Source: Chryseobacterium aquifrigidense (GTDB lineage Bacteria; Bacteroidota; Bacteroidia; Flavobacteriales; Weeksellaceae). From it: a stretch of DNA of 64,000 nt. The stretch is taken from positions 835,806 to 899,805 of the forward strand of contig NZ_VFPD01000001.1 of the NCBI RefSeq assembly GCF_006716485.1. The letters run 5' to 3'. Shown here piece by piece: positions 1-9,067 of the stretch. Both the position numbers and the translations under genes were made by a program. The notes under the pieces were generated by a model that saw nothing but the letters and a program-made list of their open reading frames with translations, did no database searches and was not told the DNA's origin. Position 1 is the first letter of the stretch. Every line of letters starts with the position of its first letter.

Positions 1-19
1 GAGGATTAGTCATCATTCT

Positions 20-256
20 TTATTTTGTTGAACTTTGCCGCCAGTCGTCTCCGTCACGAACCGGAGGATCTTTTACAATGACTATTTCAGATCCTGACTT
101 CGTAGAATCTTTGGCGGAGTTCTGTTCCTTTTCCTGTTTGACAAGTGATCTGTCCAACTGTAATTCGGTCTGCTCAAGATTAAGGTTACGATCAGTGCAT
201 TGATGTATAACCAATGCGCAAAATATTGCGCTGATAAGTAAGATTAGTTTTTTCAT
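20..256 (-). CDS. small putative lipoprotein, 78 aa
   Basis: The first 20 residues form a hydrophobic export signal after MKK and end in HQC, so Cys20 is a plausible though imperfect lipobox cysteine. The rest is short, hydrophilic and charged, with no domain I recognise. If the lipobox works, the product would be anchored in a membrane. A TAATTTTG element on the same strand lies about 55 bases upstream. Function unknown; it could also be a soluble secreted peptide. Confidence 0.6.
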   Translation of the reverse strand: MKKLILLISAIFCALVIHQCTDRNLNLEQTELQLDRSLVKQEKEQNSAKDSTKSGSEIVIVKDPPVRDGDDWRQSSTK

Positions 257-308
257 TTTTTAATTTTTTTGAGACTTGATCCGGCCGGATTCAATTGAAT
301 TGTTGAAC

Positions 309-337
309 CAAAATTAGCTGCTTTAGCAATCTGCAAA
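309..337 (-). promoter_or_regulatory. Bacteroidota-type promoter of the small lipoprotein gene
   Basis: On the minus strand TTTG (334-337) and TAATTTTG (309-316) are separated by 17 bases, matching the TTTG / TAnnTTTG promoter pattern of Bacteroidota. It points at the lipoprotein gene ending at 256. Confidence 0.5.
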
Positions 338-354
338 CAGTCTTTGAAGGTGCG

Positions 355-386
355 ATTTTAAAATTGAGACGTCTCAATTTTAAAAT
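355..386. promoter_or_regulatory. perfect 32-bp palindrome, putative operator
   Basis: Positions 355-370 are the exact reverse complement of 371-386, centred on GAGACGTCTC. A further GAGAC occurs at 388-392. The palindrome lies between two divergent genes, just upstream of the -33 box of the lipoprotein promoter. No T-run follows, so it looks like a binding site for a dimeric regulator rather than a terminator. Confidence 0.6.
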
Positions 387-496
387 AGAGACATGAAGAA
401 AATGCAGTAATAGTCCTACTGGAGACAGTTATTTGATTCTGGCTCTTTCGTTTTCTGTAATTCTTTGAAATTGGAATTATTACATCTTAAAATGTT

Positions 497-504
497 TACT
501 TTTG
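497..504 (+). promoter_or_regulatory. TAnnTTTG promoter element of the TPR/AraC regulator
   Basis: TACTTTTG at 497-504 fits the Bacteroidota -7 consensus and lies 26 bases before the ATG at 530. A TTG at 471-473 could be the weak -33 element. Confidence 0.5.
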
Positions 505-529
505 AAAGGTGTGGTTAATATAAAGAGCT

Positions 530-2236
530 ATGAAAAAGTGTAAATACTTCGTATTTGTATTTTCGCTGTTTTCACTGTGGGTATATTCTCAAAAAAGCAG
601 TGCTGAAACATACGGCGATATTCGAAAGAATTATGAAAAAATGTTAAATGACGATCGGAGAGCGCTTCCTTTCGTTAAATTGTACATTAATAAAGCTAAA
701 AAAGAAAAGAATCAGGAAAAACTGGTTCAGGGGTACCGTGATGCCCGTCAGTACTGCATATCGCTGGATAAAAAATTTAAATATGCCGACAGTACAATTC
801 AGGCAGCGATCGATTTGAATGATTCTGCCGAAGTCAGCAAGGCTTATCTCAGCAAAGGAATCTTATTTTACTTTAATGCGAAAAAGTATAAACCAGCTTT
901 GGATCAATATCTTAAAGCATACCAGTTTGCTGAAAATTCTAAAGATGAATATCATAAATACAAAGTGATCTATCACATGGGAATTGTCAAAAGTCATCTT
1001 GGGTACTATGAAAAAGCAGTACAGCATTTTTTAGATTGTGCACAATTTTATCAAGCCTCGTTAGAAAAAAAACTGCATGAAAATGAAGTTTATAATTATA
1101 ATAAAGGGTACTATAACAGTTTGCATCAGTTGGCGGTTGCCTATCGATATTTGGATCAGTTCGATAAAGTGGATAGCTTAGCGGAACTCGGACTTAAAAA
1201 TACGGTCAATAAGCCGGACTACTTCCTTGAAAACAGCTATTTTCTGAAAAGCAAAGGACTCGTGTACTTTAATAAGAAGGATTATAAAAAATCAGAAATA
1301 AGTTTAACAAAAGCATTGCCAGGAATAGTAAAAAGAAATGACTTCGCCACCTGCTCCATAATTTACCTGTATCTTGGGAAGATTTATTTTGCAGGAAATG
1401 AAATGGAAAAATCAATGAGTAATTTCATGAAAATCGATTCCATTTTTAATAAACAGCAATTTATTCTGCCGGAAGCAGCCGATTGCTATCGCTATCTGAT
1501 CAATGATGCTTCAAAAACAAATAATGTTGATAAGCAGTTATATTACACCAATCAACTTTTAAAAGCTGATCATATTATCAATAAAGACTTTTCATACATC
1601 GCTTCGAAAATCTGTAAAGAATACGACGTAAAGTCGCTGAAAAAAGAAAAGGAAAATCTGGAGAGAAAAGGAAAGAGAAAATTGCGTAATGCATTCGTTC
1701 TTATTGTAATTGCGGCAATGATTATCATTATTTTCTGTATTCGCTTCTATCGTGATCGTAAGATCAGGATTCAATATGAAAATTTACAGCAAAAACTTAA
1801 TAGCAGTGAGCCGGGAAATAATAAAGAAGCCGTTGATGATATTCCTATACGAAAGAATTCTTTATCACCGGAATTGACTAAGGAATTACTTGAAAAACTG
1901 AAGATCTTCGAAGAGACGCTATATTTTACTAAGAAAGGGTTAACCCAGAAAAGTGTAGCTACAAAACTGGGTACCAACTCTTATTATTTATCTATTTTAA
2001 TCAATGAAAATAAAGGAGTGAACTTTACACGGTATATGGCGGAACTCAGAATCAATTACATCACTAATCTACTGAATACCAATAAAAAATATTTAAACTA
2101 TACCATTGAAGCTTTGGCAGAGGAATGCGGAATTGCGGCAAGGCAGAATTTTTCGGCATTGTTTTATGAAATAAACGGAATCCGACCAAAAGATTATATA
2201 AAAAAGAGAAAGGAAGATGTCGGTATGAATATATAA
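530..2236 (+). CDS. TPR-containing membrane-anchored AraC-type regulator
   Basis: The 568-aa protein begins with a Sec-type signal segment (residues 1-20). A long helical TPR-like region runs from about 50 to 370, and one membrane helix lies near 387-407 (rich in Ile, Val and Ala). A linker of basic and acidic residues leads to a C-terminal AraC-type DNA-binding domain at about 450-560. The architecture is widespread in Flavobacteriia: a periplasmic TPR sensor joined through one helix to a cytoplasmic HTH domain. No neighbour tells the target; the 32-bp palindrome upstream could be its own operator, but that is inference. Confidence 0.85.
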   Translation: MKKCKYFVFVFSLFSLWVYSQKSSAETYGDIRKNYEKMLNDDRRALPFVKLYINKAKKEKNQEKLVQGYRDARQYCISLDKKFKYADSTIQAAIDLNDSAEVSKAYLSKGILFYFNAKKYKPALDQYLKAYQFAENSKDEYHKYKVIYHMGIVKSHLGYYEKAVQHFLDCAQFYQASLEKKLHENEVYNYNKGYYNSLHQLAVAYRYLDQFDKVDSLAELGLKNTVNKPDYFLENSYFLKSKGLVYFNKKDYKKSEISLTKALPGIVKRNDFATCSIIYLYLGKIYFAGNEMEKSMSNFMKIDSIFNKQQFILPEAADCYRYLINDASKTNNVDKQLYYTNQLLKADHIINKDFSYIASKICKEYDVKSLKKEKENLERKGKRKLRNAFVLIVIAAMIIIIFCIRFYRDRKIRIQYENLQQKLNSSEPGNNKEAVDDIPIRKNSLSPELTKELLEKLKIFEETLYFTKKGLTQKSVATKLGTNSYYLSILINENKGVNFTRYMAELRINYITNLLNTNKKYLNYTIEALAEECGIAARQNFSALFYEINGIRPKDYIKKRKEDVGMNI

Positions 2237-2356
2237 TGATCAATTTATTTAATGGCTATGAATCTTAGCATAAAAGTAAATATAGGTAATTGATTTTTAG
2301 TATTTTAATTCTTTACTGTTTGAATAAAAGTTTGTAATTTCCTTTAAAAAAGGGAC

Positions 2357-3208
2357 ATGGAACATATTGATATCTTTAAACAGATTGCAGAAATGCGTGA
2401 GAAGCTTAAACAGAGACTCAGTGAAATTGAATTAGAAGAGCAAGAGACTATTGCAATTTCAGAACGTAGCCTAATGGAAATAGATGAAGTGACAAGGAGC
2501 CTGAAAACATTGATTTCAGATTATAATTTTCGAAATATCGCTGAGGAGATCTATTTCTTTAAAGAAATAAAGCCACAGTTTATCTCTCTTTACATCTATC
2601 ATTCAACGGTACTGAACGTGGAAACATCCCGTCCTATAGCAGGCCAGAAGATATTACGAAAGTATTATGAAAATGAAATTGAAAAACTTAATGTCTTTTA
2701 TGTCGAAAATGCTGAATTTTACAGCTATTGTCGACGGAAAGCTACTTATATGGATCATAAGTATTTTGTTCGGAATGCTTTTGATATAAAAATGAAAATG
2801 CCACAAACGTTTTATAATTACGATGAATCGTTTACCACTTCTCATGATCATCAGGCAGCACAGATTCTTGCATATAAAAAACTGGAAATATTTTATAAGC
2901 ATATGGCATCAAAGGCTGTAGATGGGATTGCAGTTGGTCCATTGGAAAATCAAAATATCGTCTGGTCCGCAACAAAGGTCGCATTGATTGAGTTGATCTA
3001 CGGGCTTTATAAGATGCGTTGTTTTAACGGAGGTAATATCGAACTGAGTGAAGTTATGAAGTTTAGTGAGAAGGCGCTCAATATTGATCTTGGAAATTAC
3101 CATAAAACGATATTTGAAATCAGAAGCCGGAAAAATGGAACAACTAAATTTCTTCAGTTACTGACGGATAATCTTAACCAGCATTTTATTGACAGTGAAA
3201 ATATTTAA
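2357..3208 (+). CDS. rteC: RteC-family regulator
   Basis: The 283-aa protein has the RteC layout: a charged helical N-terminus, then the conserved C-terminal block around residues 205-275 (VWSATKVALIELIYGLYKMR, then NIDLGNYHKTIFEIRSRK). RteC controls excision in CTnDOT-type conjugative transposons of Bacteroidota, and many chromosomes carry orphan copies. The gene is followed 138 bases later by a small excisionase-type HTH gene, the usual partner. No conjugation, relaxase or integrase gene is seen nearby, so this is either a remnant or a domesticated copy. Confidence 0.85.
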   Translation: MEHIDIFKQIAEMREKLKQRLSEIELEEQETIAISERSLMEIDEVTRSLKTLISDYNFRNIAEEIYFFKEIKPQFISLYIYHSTVLNVETSRPIAGQKILRKYYENEIEKLNVFYVENAEFYSYCRRKATYMDHKYFVRNAFDIKMKMPQTFYNYDESFTTSHDHQAAQILAYKKLEIFYKHMASKAVDGIAVGPLENQNIVWSATKVALIELIYGLYKMRCFNGGNIELSEVMKFSEKALNIDLGNYHKTIFEIRSRKNGTTKFLQLLTDNLNQHFIDSENI

Positions 3209-3346
3209 TTTTTTTTATCGGTAGTACGAAAAAGTAGTGATTTTTTTACGATGTACTTTGTCAATTTTGTAAGGTAATATCTAGAACCGGAGGAATGTTT
3301 ACTTCTGGGAAAGCTAGTTTCTGTAACCTTATTAAATAGTATAAAA

Positions 3347-3628
3347 ATGAATCTTGAAAGAGCCGAATTTGTCAGATGGATGGAGAAAATCATGAATAGA
3401 TTTGATATTCTTCACGAAAAATTGAATGCCAAACACAACGAATTGACAGCTATTGATGGAGAGCAACTACTCGACAATCAGGATGTACTTCAATTGCTTA
3501 AAATTAGTTCAAGATCCTTACAGCGATATCGGTCTATGAAAAAGCTTCCTTATTATACAATTAGTGGGAAACTGTACTATAAGCTTTCAGATGTGCATCA
3601 GTTAATCAGAGATAGTTTTAATCGTTAG
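3347..3628 (+). CDS. excisionase-like helix-turn-helix protein, 93 aa
   Basis: Residues about 43-90 form a MerR/excisionase-type winged HTH (LLDNQDVLQLLKISSRSLQR, then KLPYYTISGKLYYKLSDV), the HTH_17 type found in tandem with RteC on Bacteroidota mobile elements. The N-terminal 40 residues are a charged helix. The pair with the upstream RteC gene suggests joint regulation. An internal Met 11 codons downstream is a possible alternative start. Confidence 0.8.
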   Translation: MNLERAEFVRWMEKIMNRFDILHEKLNAKHNELTAIDGEQLLDNQDVLQLLKISSRSLQRYRSMKKLPYYTISGKLYYKLSDVHQLIRDSFNR

Positions 3629-3672
3629 GATAAAATCTCCACCTTCATGGATAGTAAGAACATACAGATAAA

Positions 3673-3705
3673 AAAGCTGTTGATCAAAATCAGATCAACA
3701 GCTTT
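3673..3705 (-). terminator. hairpin terminator of the SDR gene
   Basis: A 13-bp perfect stem (AAAGCTGTTGATC with its complement, 7-base loop) is followed on the minus strand by a T-rich run. It lies between the convergent HTH and SDR genes. Confidence 0.75.
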
Positions 3706-3727
3706 GTGTGAAATATTTTACCGAATA

Positions 3728-4480
3728 TTAATTTCTGCCCGCCATTACACCACCATCAATATCCCAGATAGCTCCTGTTACCCAGCTTGAATCATCGGAA
3801 AGTAAGAACGTAATTGTTTTTGCAATATCTTCTGCTGTACCCACACGACCGATAGGGTGGAAGTCATTAAATCCTTGTAGTGATTCTGTAATTTTATCTT
3901 TTTCAATAAATGATCCATAAATTGGAGTTACTACTACGGCAGGAGACACAGCATTTACACGAATTTTAGAATCTGCCAATTCCATTGCCAAATGCTGAGT
4001 CAGACTGTGCAGACCCGCTTTTGCCATTGAATAAGCGGATGAAGGGGTAGCCTTGATAGCTTGTTTAGCCCACATTGATCCAATATTCACAATAGAACCA
4101 CCACCATTTTCTTTCATAACTTGAGCGGCAGCTTGCGTAATAAAGAAAAACGCTTTGTTAAAATCATGATAAATTTCGTAATCCTCCTCTGTGTGCTCAA
4201 GGAATGATTTAGGTTTGAAATAACCTGCGGCATTCACCAAATATTCTAAATTCGGTAGTTCAGTTGCAAGAATTGTTGTGAATTTTCTAACTTCCTCCAA
4301 CTTAGAAAGGTCAACAGGATAAACTTTTACACTTCCTTTTACACTTAACTCTTTTGCTACTTCATCAAGATTCTCACCACCTCTGGCAATAATTGCAACC
4401 TCTACACCTTGTTCTAATAAACGTTCTGCAGTTGCTTTACCCATGCCTGTAGAACCTCCTACGATTAATGCTTGTTTCAT
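3728..4480 (-). CDS. SDR-family NAD(P)-dependent oxidoreductase
   Basis: This 250-aa classical short-chain dehydrogenase has the cofactor motif GGSTGMGKA at residues 8-16, the NAAG motif near 85 and the catalytic YSMAK motif near 150. The C-terminus carries the usual [15 protein letters not shown] block. It acts in the cytosol on an unknown carbonyl or alcohol substrate. The gene lies downstream of an AraC-type regulator on the same strand (193-base gap) and is probably controlled by it. Confidence 0.85.
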   Translation of the reverse strand: MKQALIVGGSTGMGKATAERLLEQGVEVAIIARGGENLDEVAKELSVKGSVKVYPVDLSKLEEVRKFTTILATELPNLEYLVNAAGYFKPKSFLEHTEEDYEIYHDFNKAFFFITQAAAQVMKENGGGSIVNIGSMWAKQAIKATPSSAYSMAKAGLHSLTQHLAMELADSKIRVNAVSPAVVVTPIYGSFIEKDKITESLQGFNDFHPIGRVGTAEDIAKTITFLLSDDSSWVTGAIWDIDGGVMAGRN

Positions 4481-4672
4481 TTTTTTATATGTATTTAATT
4501 AATATATACTGATGAGAATCTATACATTTTAGACTGTCATTATTTACAATGCAAAGTTGCTACAATAGGGTAAGCTAAAAAATGGGCGGATTGGAAAAAG
4601 ATTGGTAGAAATAGGAAATGGGTATATCTATTGAGTGAGATTGTTTATTAATTATATTGTACAATTAGAGAG

Positions 4673-5584
4673 TTAAAGAATGGATTTCTTAAAATCAGAA
4701 GGAGATTGTTGCACATGTTTTTTAAAATATTTTACGAAATAAGAAGGGTCCTCAAATCCTAAATGATCGGCAATCTGACTGATGTTGAGATCAGAATGTA
4801 AAAGCATGCGTTGGGCTTCAAGGATCATTCTCTCCTGTATCATCTGAGATGGCGTTTTATTCAGGAAATTGTTGGTTAAATCAGAAAGAGTTCTAGATGA
4901 AAAATTCATTATCGAGGCATATTCAGAAACAGGGAGCCCTTTTTTGTAATTTTCGTCGATTAAATTGATGAAACGCATCAGCTGCATTCTTTTTTCATCG
5001 GTATGGAAAGGGAAGTCAGAATTATTGAGCTCAAATTCATTTTTTCTTCGCTGCACCTGTATCAGGAAAGATTTGAGATATAATCTCAGTAATTCTTCAC
5101 GTCCGAAATGGTCAGTATTTTCTTCATTATTTGCAAGTTCTTGTTGCATCAGATTTAAATATAAATCTAATGTAACTACGATGTGATCTCCAATACAACA
5201 AGACGGTATTTGATAGGGATTATTAAATAAACTGCATTTCAGGAAAAATTCTACTTCACTGTCTTTCTGTATTATAAATGATTCATTGAAATGGAGTAGA
5301 ATACCTTCATAATCCGTGCCTTCATCAAAATAATGCACCTGATCCCGTGCAATAAAGAAAATTGAATTGTCAATAACATCATATTGCTTAAAATCAACAA
5401 AATGCCTTCCATTACCTTTTTTAAACCAAATAATTTGGTAATAGCTGTGAATATGTGCTTTACTTGCATTTTCGCCGTGTTTTTGCAGGTAATTTTGCAG
5501 GTCATACATAGCAAACTGAGGTTTAGTAGGTTGATGGGCATTCAGGTGATACTCCTTGATAGCATTGATACCTTTTCTTGACAT
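4673..5584 (-). CDS. AraC-family transcriptional regulator
   Basis: The 303-aa protein has an N-terminal cupin-like sensor (about 15-120) and a C-terminal double HTH of the AraC type (about 200-300, with FSSRTLSDLTNNFLNKTPSQ and the closing HLGFEDPSYFVKYFKKH). It is cytosolic with no membrane segment. Downstream on the same strand is an SDR oxidoreductase, a frequent target of such regulators; a divergent ketopantoate-reductase-like gene starts 155 bases away. Confidence 0.85.
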   Translation of the reverse strand: MSRKGINAIKEYHLNAHQPTKPQFAMYDLQNYLQKHGENASKAHIHSYYQIIWFKKGNGRHFVDFKQYDVIDNSIFFIARDQVHYFDEGTDYEGILLHFNESFIIQKDSEVEFFLKCSLFNNPYQIPSCCIGDHIVVTLDLYLNLMQQELANNEENTDHFGREELLRLYLKSFLIQVQRRKNEFELNNSDFPFHTDEKRMQLMRFINLIDENYKKGLPVSEYASIMNFSSRTLSDLTNNFLNKTPSQMIQERMILEAQRMLLHSDLNISQIADHLGFEDPSYFVKYFKKHVQQSPSDFKKSIL

Positions 5585-5739
5585 GATAACTTTCTAAATT
5601 TTTTGTGATCAAAAATAAGCTTAAATATAAACAGATTTGCGTAAAAAACGTAATCTTAAATTTACCATAAAAATTCAGAATAATGAAGTTTGAAATTGCT
5701 GAATATTAATCAAATTACAATCTTAAAAATAATAATATA

Positions 5740-6690
5740 ATGGATACAGTTCGAGTGTTGATAATTGGAATAGGGGGTGTAGGTGGATATTTTGGAGGAC
5801 ATCTGGCTGATCACTATGCTGATCATGATGAAGTTGAAGTGATTTTTATGGCGAGAGGATTACACAAAGAAAAGATGAAGAACAACGGTCTTGAACTTTT
5901 AGATGGATCTTCCCGTATTATTTGTAAACCTTCACTGATTACGGAAAACAGTTCAGAGATCGGAAAAGTCGATTATATTATTGTTTGTACAAAATCATCT
6001 GAACTCTCCGCTACAATGAAAAGTATCAATAACTGTATTGATGAAACTACAGTAATTATTCCTTTGCAAAATGGCGTAGTGAGCACAGAAATTATTCAAC
6101 AGATTTATCCTCATAATTTGGTAACCTATGGCTGTGCATACGTTATATCCCGGATTGTAGAGCCTGGAAAAATTGTCGCTTTAGCCTATGACAACAGAAT
6201 ATATTTTGGATCCGATAATCCTGGTGATAAACGACTGATTCACTTAGAGTCTATTTTGAGAGATGCAGGAATCAACGCAAAAAATTCACAAAATATAAAA
6301 GAAATAATATGGGAGAAATATATTATGGTTGCTGTAATGGCTACAGCTACCAGTTACTTTGATGAGAATATTGGTGAAATTCTAAATGATACTGAAAAGA
6401 GGGATTTATTGATAAGACTAATCCACGAAGCTGTAAAAGTGTCGGAAGCACTTCAAATTGAGTTTACTGAAGATATCCACCTGTTAACACTTAAGAAATT
6501 CGAAGCTATGGATCCTGCAGCCTCTACTTCATTACATCATGATCTTAAGAATAAAAAAACTGCTAATGAGCTTGAATACCTAACAGGATATATGGCTTCA
6601 AAGGCTCGTCAATTTCATGTCGAAACTCCTGTTTTAGAAAAAATGTACAATTACTTACAGTTATCAATGAGTTCTTTCAGTAAAGTGTAG
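5740..6690 (+). CDS. ketopantoate reductase-family protein (ApbA/PanE)
   Basis: The 316-aa protein starts with an NADP-binding Rossmann motif (IGIGGVGGYFGGHLA), carries the KSSEL and PLQNGV motifs of the family (residues about 86 and 107), and has a C-terminal helical domain with the SLHHDL motif near 264. Family members reduce 2-dehydropantoate to pantoate for CoA synthesis. Stand-alone paralogues like this one, next to an AraC/SDR module rather than panB/panC, may act on other 2-oxoacids, so I leave the symbol blank. Confidence 0.75.
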   Translation: MDTVRVLIIGIGGVGGYFGGHLADHYADHDEVEVIFMARGLHKEKMKNNGLELLDGSSRIICKPSLITENSSEIGKVDYIIVCTKSSELSATMKSINNCIDETTVIIPLQNGVVSTEIIQQIYPHNLVTYGCAYVISRIVEPGKIVALAYDNRIYFGSDNPGDKRLIHLESILRDAGINAKNSQNIKEIIWEKYIMVAVMATATSYFDENIGEILNDTEKRDLLIRLIHEAVKVSEALQIEFTEDIHLLTLKKFEAMDPAASTSLHHDLKNKKTANELEYLTGYMASKARQFHVETPVLEKMYNYLQLSMSSFSKV

Positions 6691-6904
6691 GGATTACAAG
6701 CGTTCCTATTGATCATAAATATTGATAGAATAGTAAAGTCAGTATTGCAAAGGTTGTTAAAGTGATTTCGTAACAACCACCTAAAACTACCATTTGTTTT
6801 CTTTTTTATCCATTGTTTGAAAATCTTCAAAATGAGAATTTTGTACCACTAAAAAGTTAAAATTCAAACAAAAATTAAAACAAGTATTATCAAAAATTAG
6901 AATT

Positions 6905-7444
6905 ATGATTAATAATGTAGACATTCAGGCTTTGCAAAAATACACAGCTGTTATTACTGAAATTCCGGAAGAGGCAATATCTTCCTATGGTATCACTGCA
7001 GTTTGGAAAGGAGGAACAAAAACTGAAATCAGAACCCACAATCAAAAAGTCGGTTCAAAAAAGATTGTGAAAAATTTTAATTTCATGATAGATGAGCCTC
7101 AAGAGTTGCTGGGTTCCAATGAATATCCAACGCCACAAGATTATCTGCTTGGAGGTATGGCTGGATGTATGATGGTGGGTTTTGTGATTTTAGCTTCAGA
7201 TAGAGGAATCAATCTTGATAGCGTAGAGCTTACAATTACCGGAGCATTAAATTTAAGAGGTATGCTGGAATTGGATGAAACAGTGCCTGTAGGATTTGGA
7301 GAACTCCAGTTTAACTTTAATGTAAAGGGAAGCGGGGCAGACTCAGACTATAAAGAAATTATTGAACACGTTCAGAAAATATCTCCCAATTACAGAACCA
7401 TCATAGATCATGTAAAAGTTGTAATGAATGATGATGCAATATAA
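6905..7444 (+). CDS. OsmC-family protein (first of three)
   Basis: This 179-aa protein has the OsmC/Ohr layout with the first redox cysteine in GGMAGCMM. At the place of the second family cysteine the sequence reads KISPNY, so that cysteine is absent. OsmC/Ohr proteins reduce organic hydroperoxides with two cysteines; this copy would not work by the same route. It is followed by two more OsmC-family genes in the same direction. The N-terminal 40-residue extension is longer than usual. Confidence 0.8.
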   Translation: MINNVDIQALQKYTAVITEIPEEAISSYGITAVWKGGTKTEIRTHNQKVGSKKIVKNFNFMIDEPQELLGSNEYPTPQDYLLGGMAGCMMVGFVILASDRGINLDSVELTITGALNLRGMLELDETVPVGFGELQFNFNVKGSGADSDYKEIIEHVQKISPNYRTIIDHVKVVMNDDAI

Positions 7445-7522
7445 TTAAGAGTATTGCATGGTTAATGTTTTGTCCGGGAAAATTACTGTTGAGTCATAAA
7501 AATAACCTTTTAAAAAGCGCAC

Positions 7523-7924
7523 ATGATACCACATTTAAGTCTGATAAGAACAATAAATTCCAGCAATTTTTTTTCTGAATCTACTGTCAGACAATTTACA
7601 ATAGAAGCTGATGAACCAATTGCCAATAATGGAACTAATCTTGCTCCCAGTCCATTAGATCTTTTAAATGCAAGTCTTGCAAGCTGTACTTCCTCGTTTT
7701 TACGCTTTCATGCCAATAAGAAAGAAATTTCTATAGGTAAGATAGAAGTTAAAATTAAGGTGAGATTCGATGAAGAAAATATGCTTGTGTTTGAGCGCAG
7801 TATAACTTTCGAAAACACTATCAGTGATGAAGACGAGCAGTATTTACTTGAAAAAACACAACATACTCCTATGACTAAAATTATTATGAATACACAAAAA
7901 ATTACAACTACGATACTGAGGTAG
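7523..7924 (+). CDS. OsmC-family protein (second of three)
   Basis: The 133-aa OsmC-like protein has the first cysteine in NASLASCTSS, while the second position reads TQHTPMTK, again without cysteine. The ATG at 7523 follows an AT-rich spacer. It overlaps nothing and is followed 33 bases later by the third copy, so the last two are probably co-transcribed. Confidence 0.75.
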   Translation: MIPHLSLIRTINSSNFFSESTVRQFTIEADEPIANNGTNLAPSPLDLLNASLASCTSSFLRFHANKKEISIGKIEVKIKVRFDEENMLVFERSITFENTISDEDEQYLLEKTQHTPMTKIIMNTQKITTTILR

Positions 7925-7957
7925 TTGAGGAAGATTTTAATATATAAAAAAAATAAA

Positions 7958-8350
7958 ATGTCAAAAATAGTATCAACAAATTACGAAGGAAAGTATAAAT
8001 CAACAACAAGTACTCCACTGAATAATGAAATTCCGATTACGGTTAATGCCGGTGTTTTTACCCCGGTAGATTTATTGGCAAGTGCATATGGCAGTTGTCT
8101 TTTAGGAACCATTGATTATGAAGCGCAAAAAAAGAATTTTTCTACGGACGAATCAAGAAGTGAAATTGAATACGAAATGGGAGCAGGAAATAAAATTGCT
8201 GCGATCAGCATCAAACTATTCTTCAAAAATAGTTATAATGATGAGCAGAAAAATATTATAGAAAATGCTGCTAAAGAATTGTGTCATGTGGGAAACAGCA
8301 TTGACCAATCCATTGCGAGAAGATATGAGTTCTTTTACAGTGCAGAATAA
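7958..8350 (+). CDS. OsmC-family protein (third of three)
   Basis: I start the 130-aa product at the ATG at 7958 (MSKIVSTNYEG), because the longer in-frame TTG at 7925 directly abuts the previous stop and adds a non-conserved lysine-rich stretch. Both family cysteines are present (YGSCLLG and ELCHVGNSI). It is therefore the only one of the three tandem copies expected to have the classical two-cysteine hydroperoxide reductase chemistry. Confidence 0.78.
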   Translation: MSKIVSTNYEGKYKSTTSTPLNNEIPITVNAGVFTPVDLLASAYGSCLLGTIDYEAQKKNFSTDESRSEIEYEMGAGNKIAAISIKLFFKNSYNDEQKNIIENAAKELCHVGNSIDQSIARRYEFFYSAE

Positions 8351-8392
8351 TATGCTGACGACCTGTTTGTTGTAATTCATGCAACTTACAAT

Positions 8393-8443
8393 ACTATATA
8401 TAAAAGCTAGTAGAAAATAGTTCCGGTAGCTTTTATATATAGT
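8393..8443. repeat. 17-bp perfect inverted repeat
   Basis: ACTATATATAAAAGCTA at 8393-8409 is exactly complementary to 8427-8443, with a 17-base loop. It would form a long AT-rich hairpin downstream of the third OsmC gene. No clear T-run follows, so it may be a weak terminator, an mRNA-end stabiliser or a protein site. Confidence 0.6.
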
Positions 8444-8530
8444 ACTATTTAAGATATTAACCTTGTATAGTAACTTTTTAATCCAGAAAAGACTTTCTTT
8501 GGGCATAGATTTATAAATTCTGTTAACATC

Positions 8531-8562
8531 TTTGATATTGTTATTTAAAAATTATACTTTTG
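8531..8562 (+). promoter_or_regulatory. strong Bacteroidota promoter, TTTG-N20-TACTTTTG
   Basis: TTTG at 8531-8534 and TACTTTTG at 8555-8562 match the Bacteroidota consensus. The -7 box ends four bases before the ATG at 8567, so the transcript is predicted to be leaderless or nearly so. Confidence 0.6.
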
Positions 8563-8566
8563 TTCG

Positions 8567-8974
8567 ATGAGTCTTAAGAATTTGAATACAGATAAATTCA
8601 CGAAAAACCTGCTTGCAGTGTTTTTTGCATTCTGTATTATAATTTCTTCCTGTGCGATTAAGAACAGTATCAAACAATTTTTAAATTTCGATACACCGAC
8701 TCACTCTCATATAAATTCAGCTTCCAAAGGTAAATTCTATTCACTTTCTTCATCTTTAAAATGTAAATTTTGCAAAGAGAAAGAGGTTTTAGTTAAAGAC
8801 CATAGCATAAAAGATTTTTCTTTATCCGATGTACAGGAGCTGATAGCCTTTACTTTTATTGTTCTTTGTGGTGCTTTTTTATTAGTAAAAGTCTCAGAAC
8901 ATCCTTTTTACAATACTTCTAAAATACGGGGAAGACTACCTATTTTCCTGCAATACCGAAAACTTATCATTTGA
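8567..8974 (+). CDS. small membrane protein of a probable efflux locus
   Basis: The 135-aa protein has hydrophobic segments at about 15-30 (ending in IISSCAI) and 92-107. Between them are a His-containing stretch (TPTHSH) and the cysteine pair CKFC. Proteins of this type often precede TolC/RND heavy-metal efflux genes in Flavobacteriia. The tolC-like gene follows 93 bases downstream. A metal-sensing or accessory role is inference. Confidence 0.55.
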   Translation: MSLKNLNTDKFTKNLLAVFFAFCIIISSCAIKNSIKQFLNFDTPTHSHINSASKGKFYSLSSSLKCKFCKEKEVLVKDHSIKDFSLSDVQELIAFTFIVLCGAFLLVKVSEHPFYNTSKIRGRLPIFLQYRKLII

Positions 8975-9067
8975 TTCAGCAGTACACGTATTGAGTTACG
9001 TGACCTACTGATTTTACAAAAGAAATATTAATACTACCAATGTCTTTGGTAGTCAATACTCTATAAA

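Noticed and set aside
7925..7957. TTG start extending the third OsmC gene by eleven codons
   Set aside because: The extension is non-conserved, Lys/Ile-rich and abuts the previous stop; the ATG at 7958 fits family N-termini.
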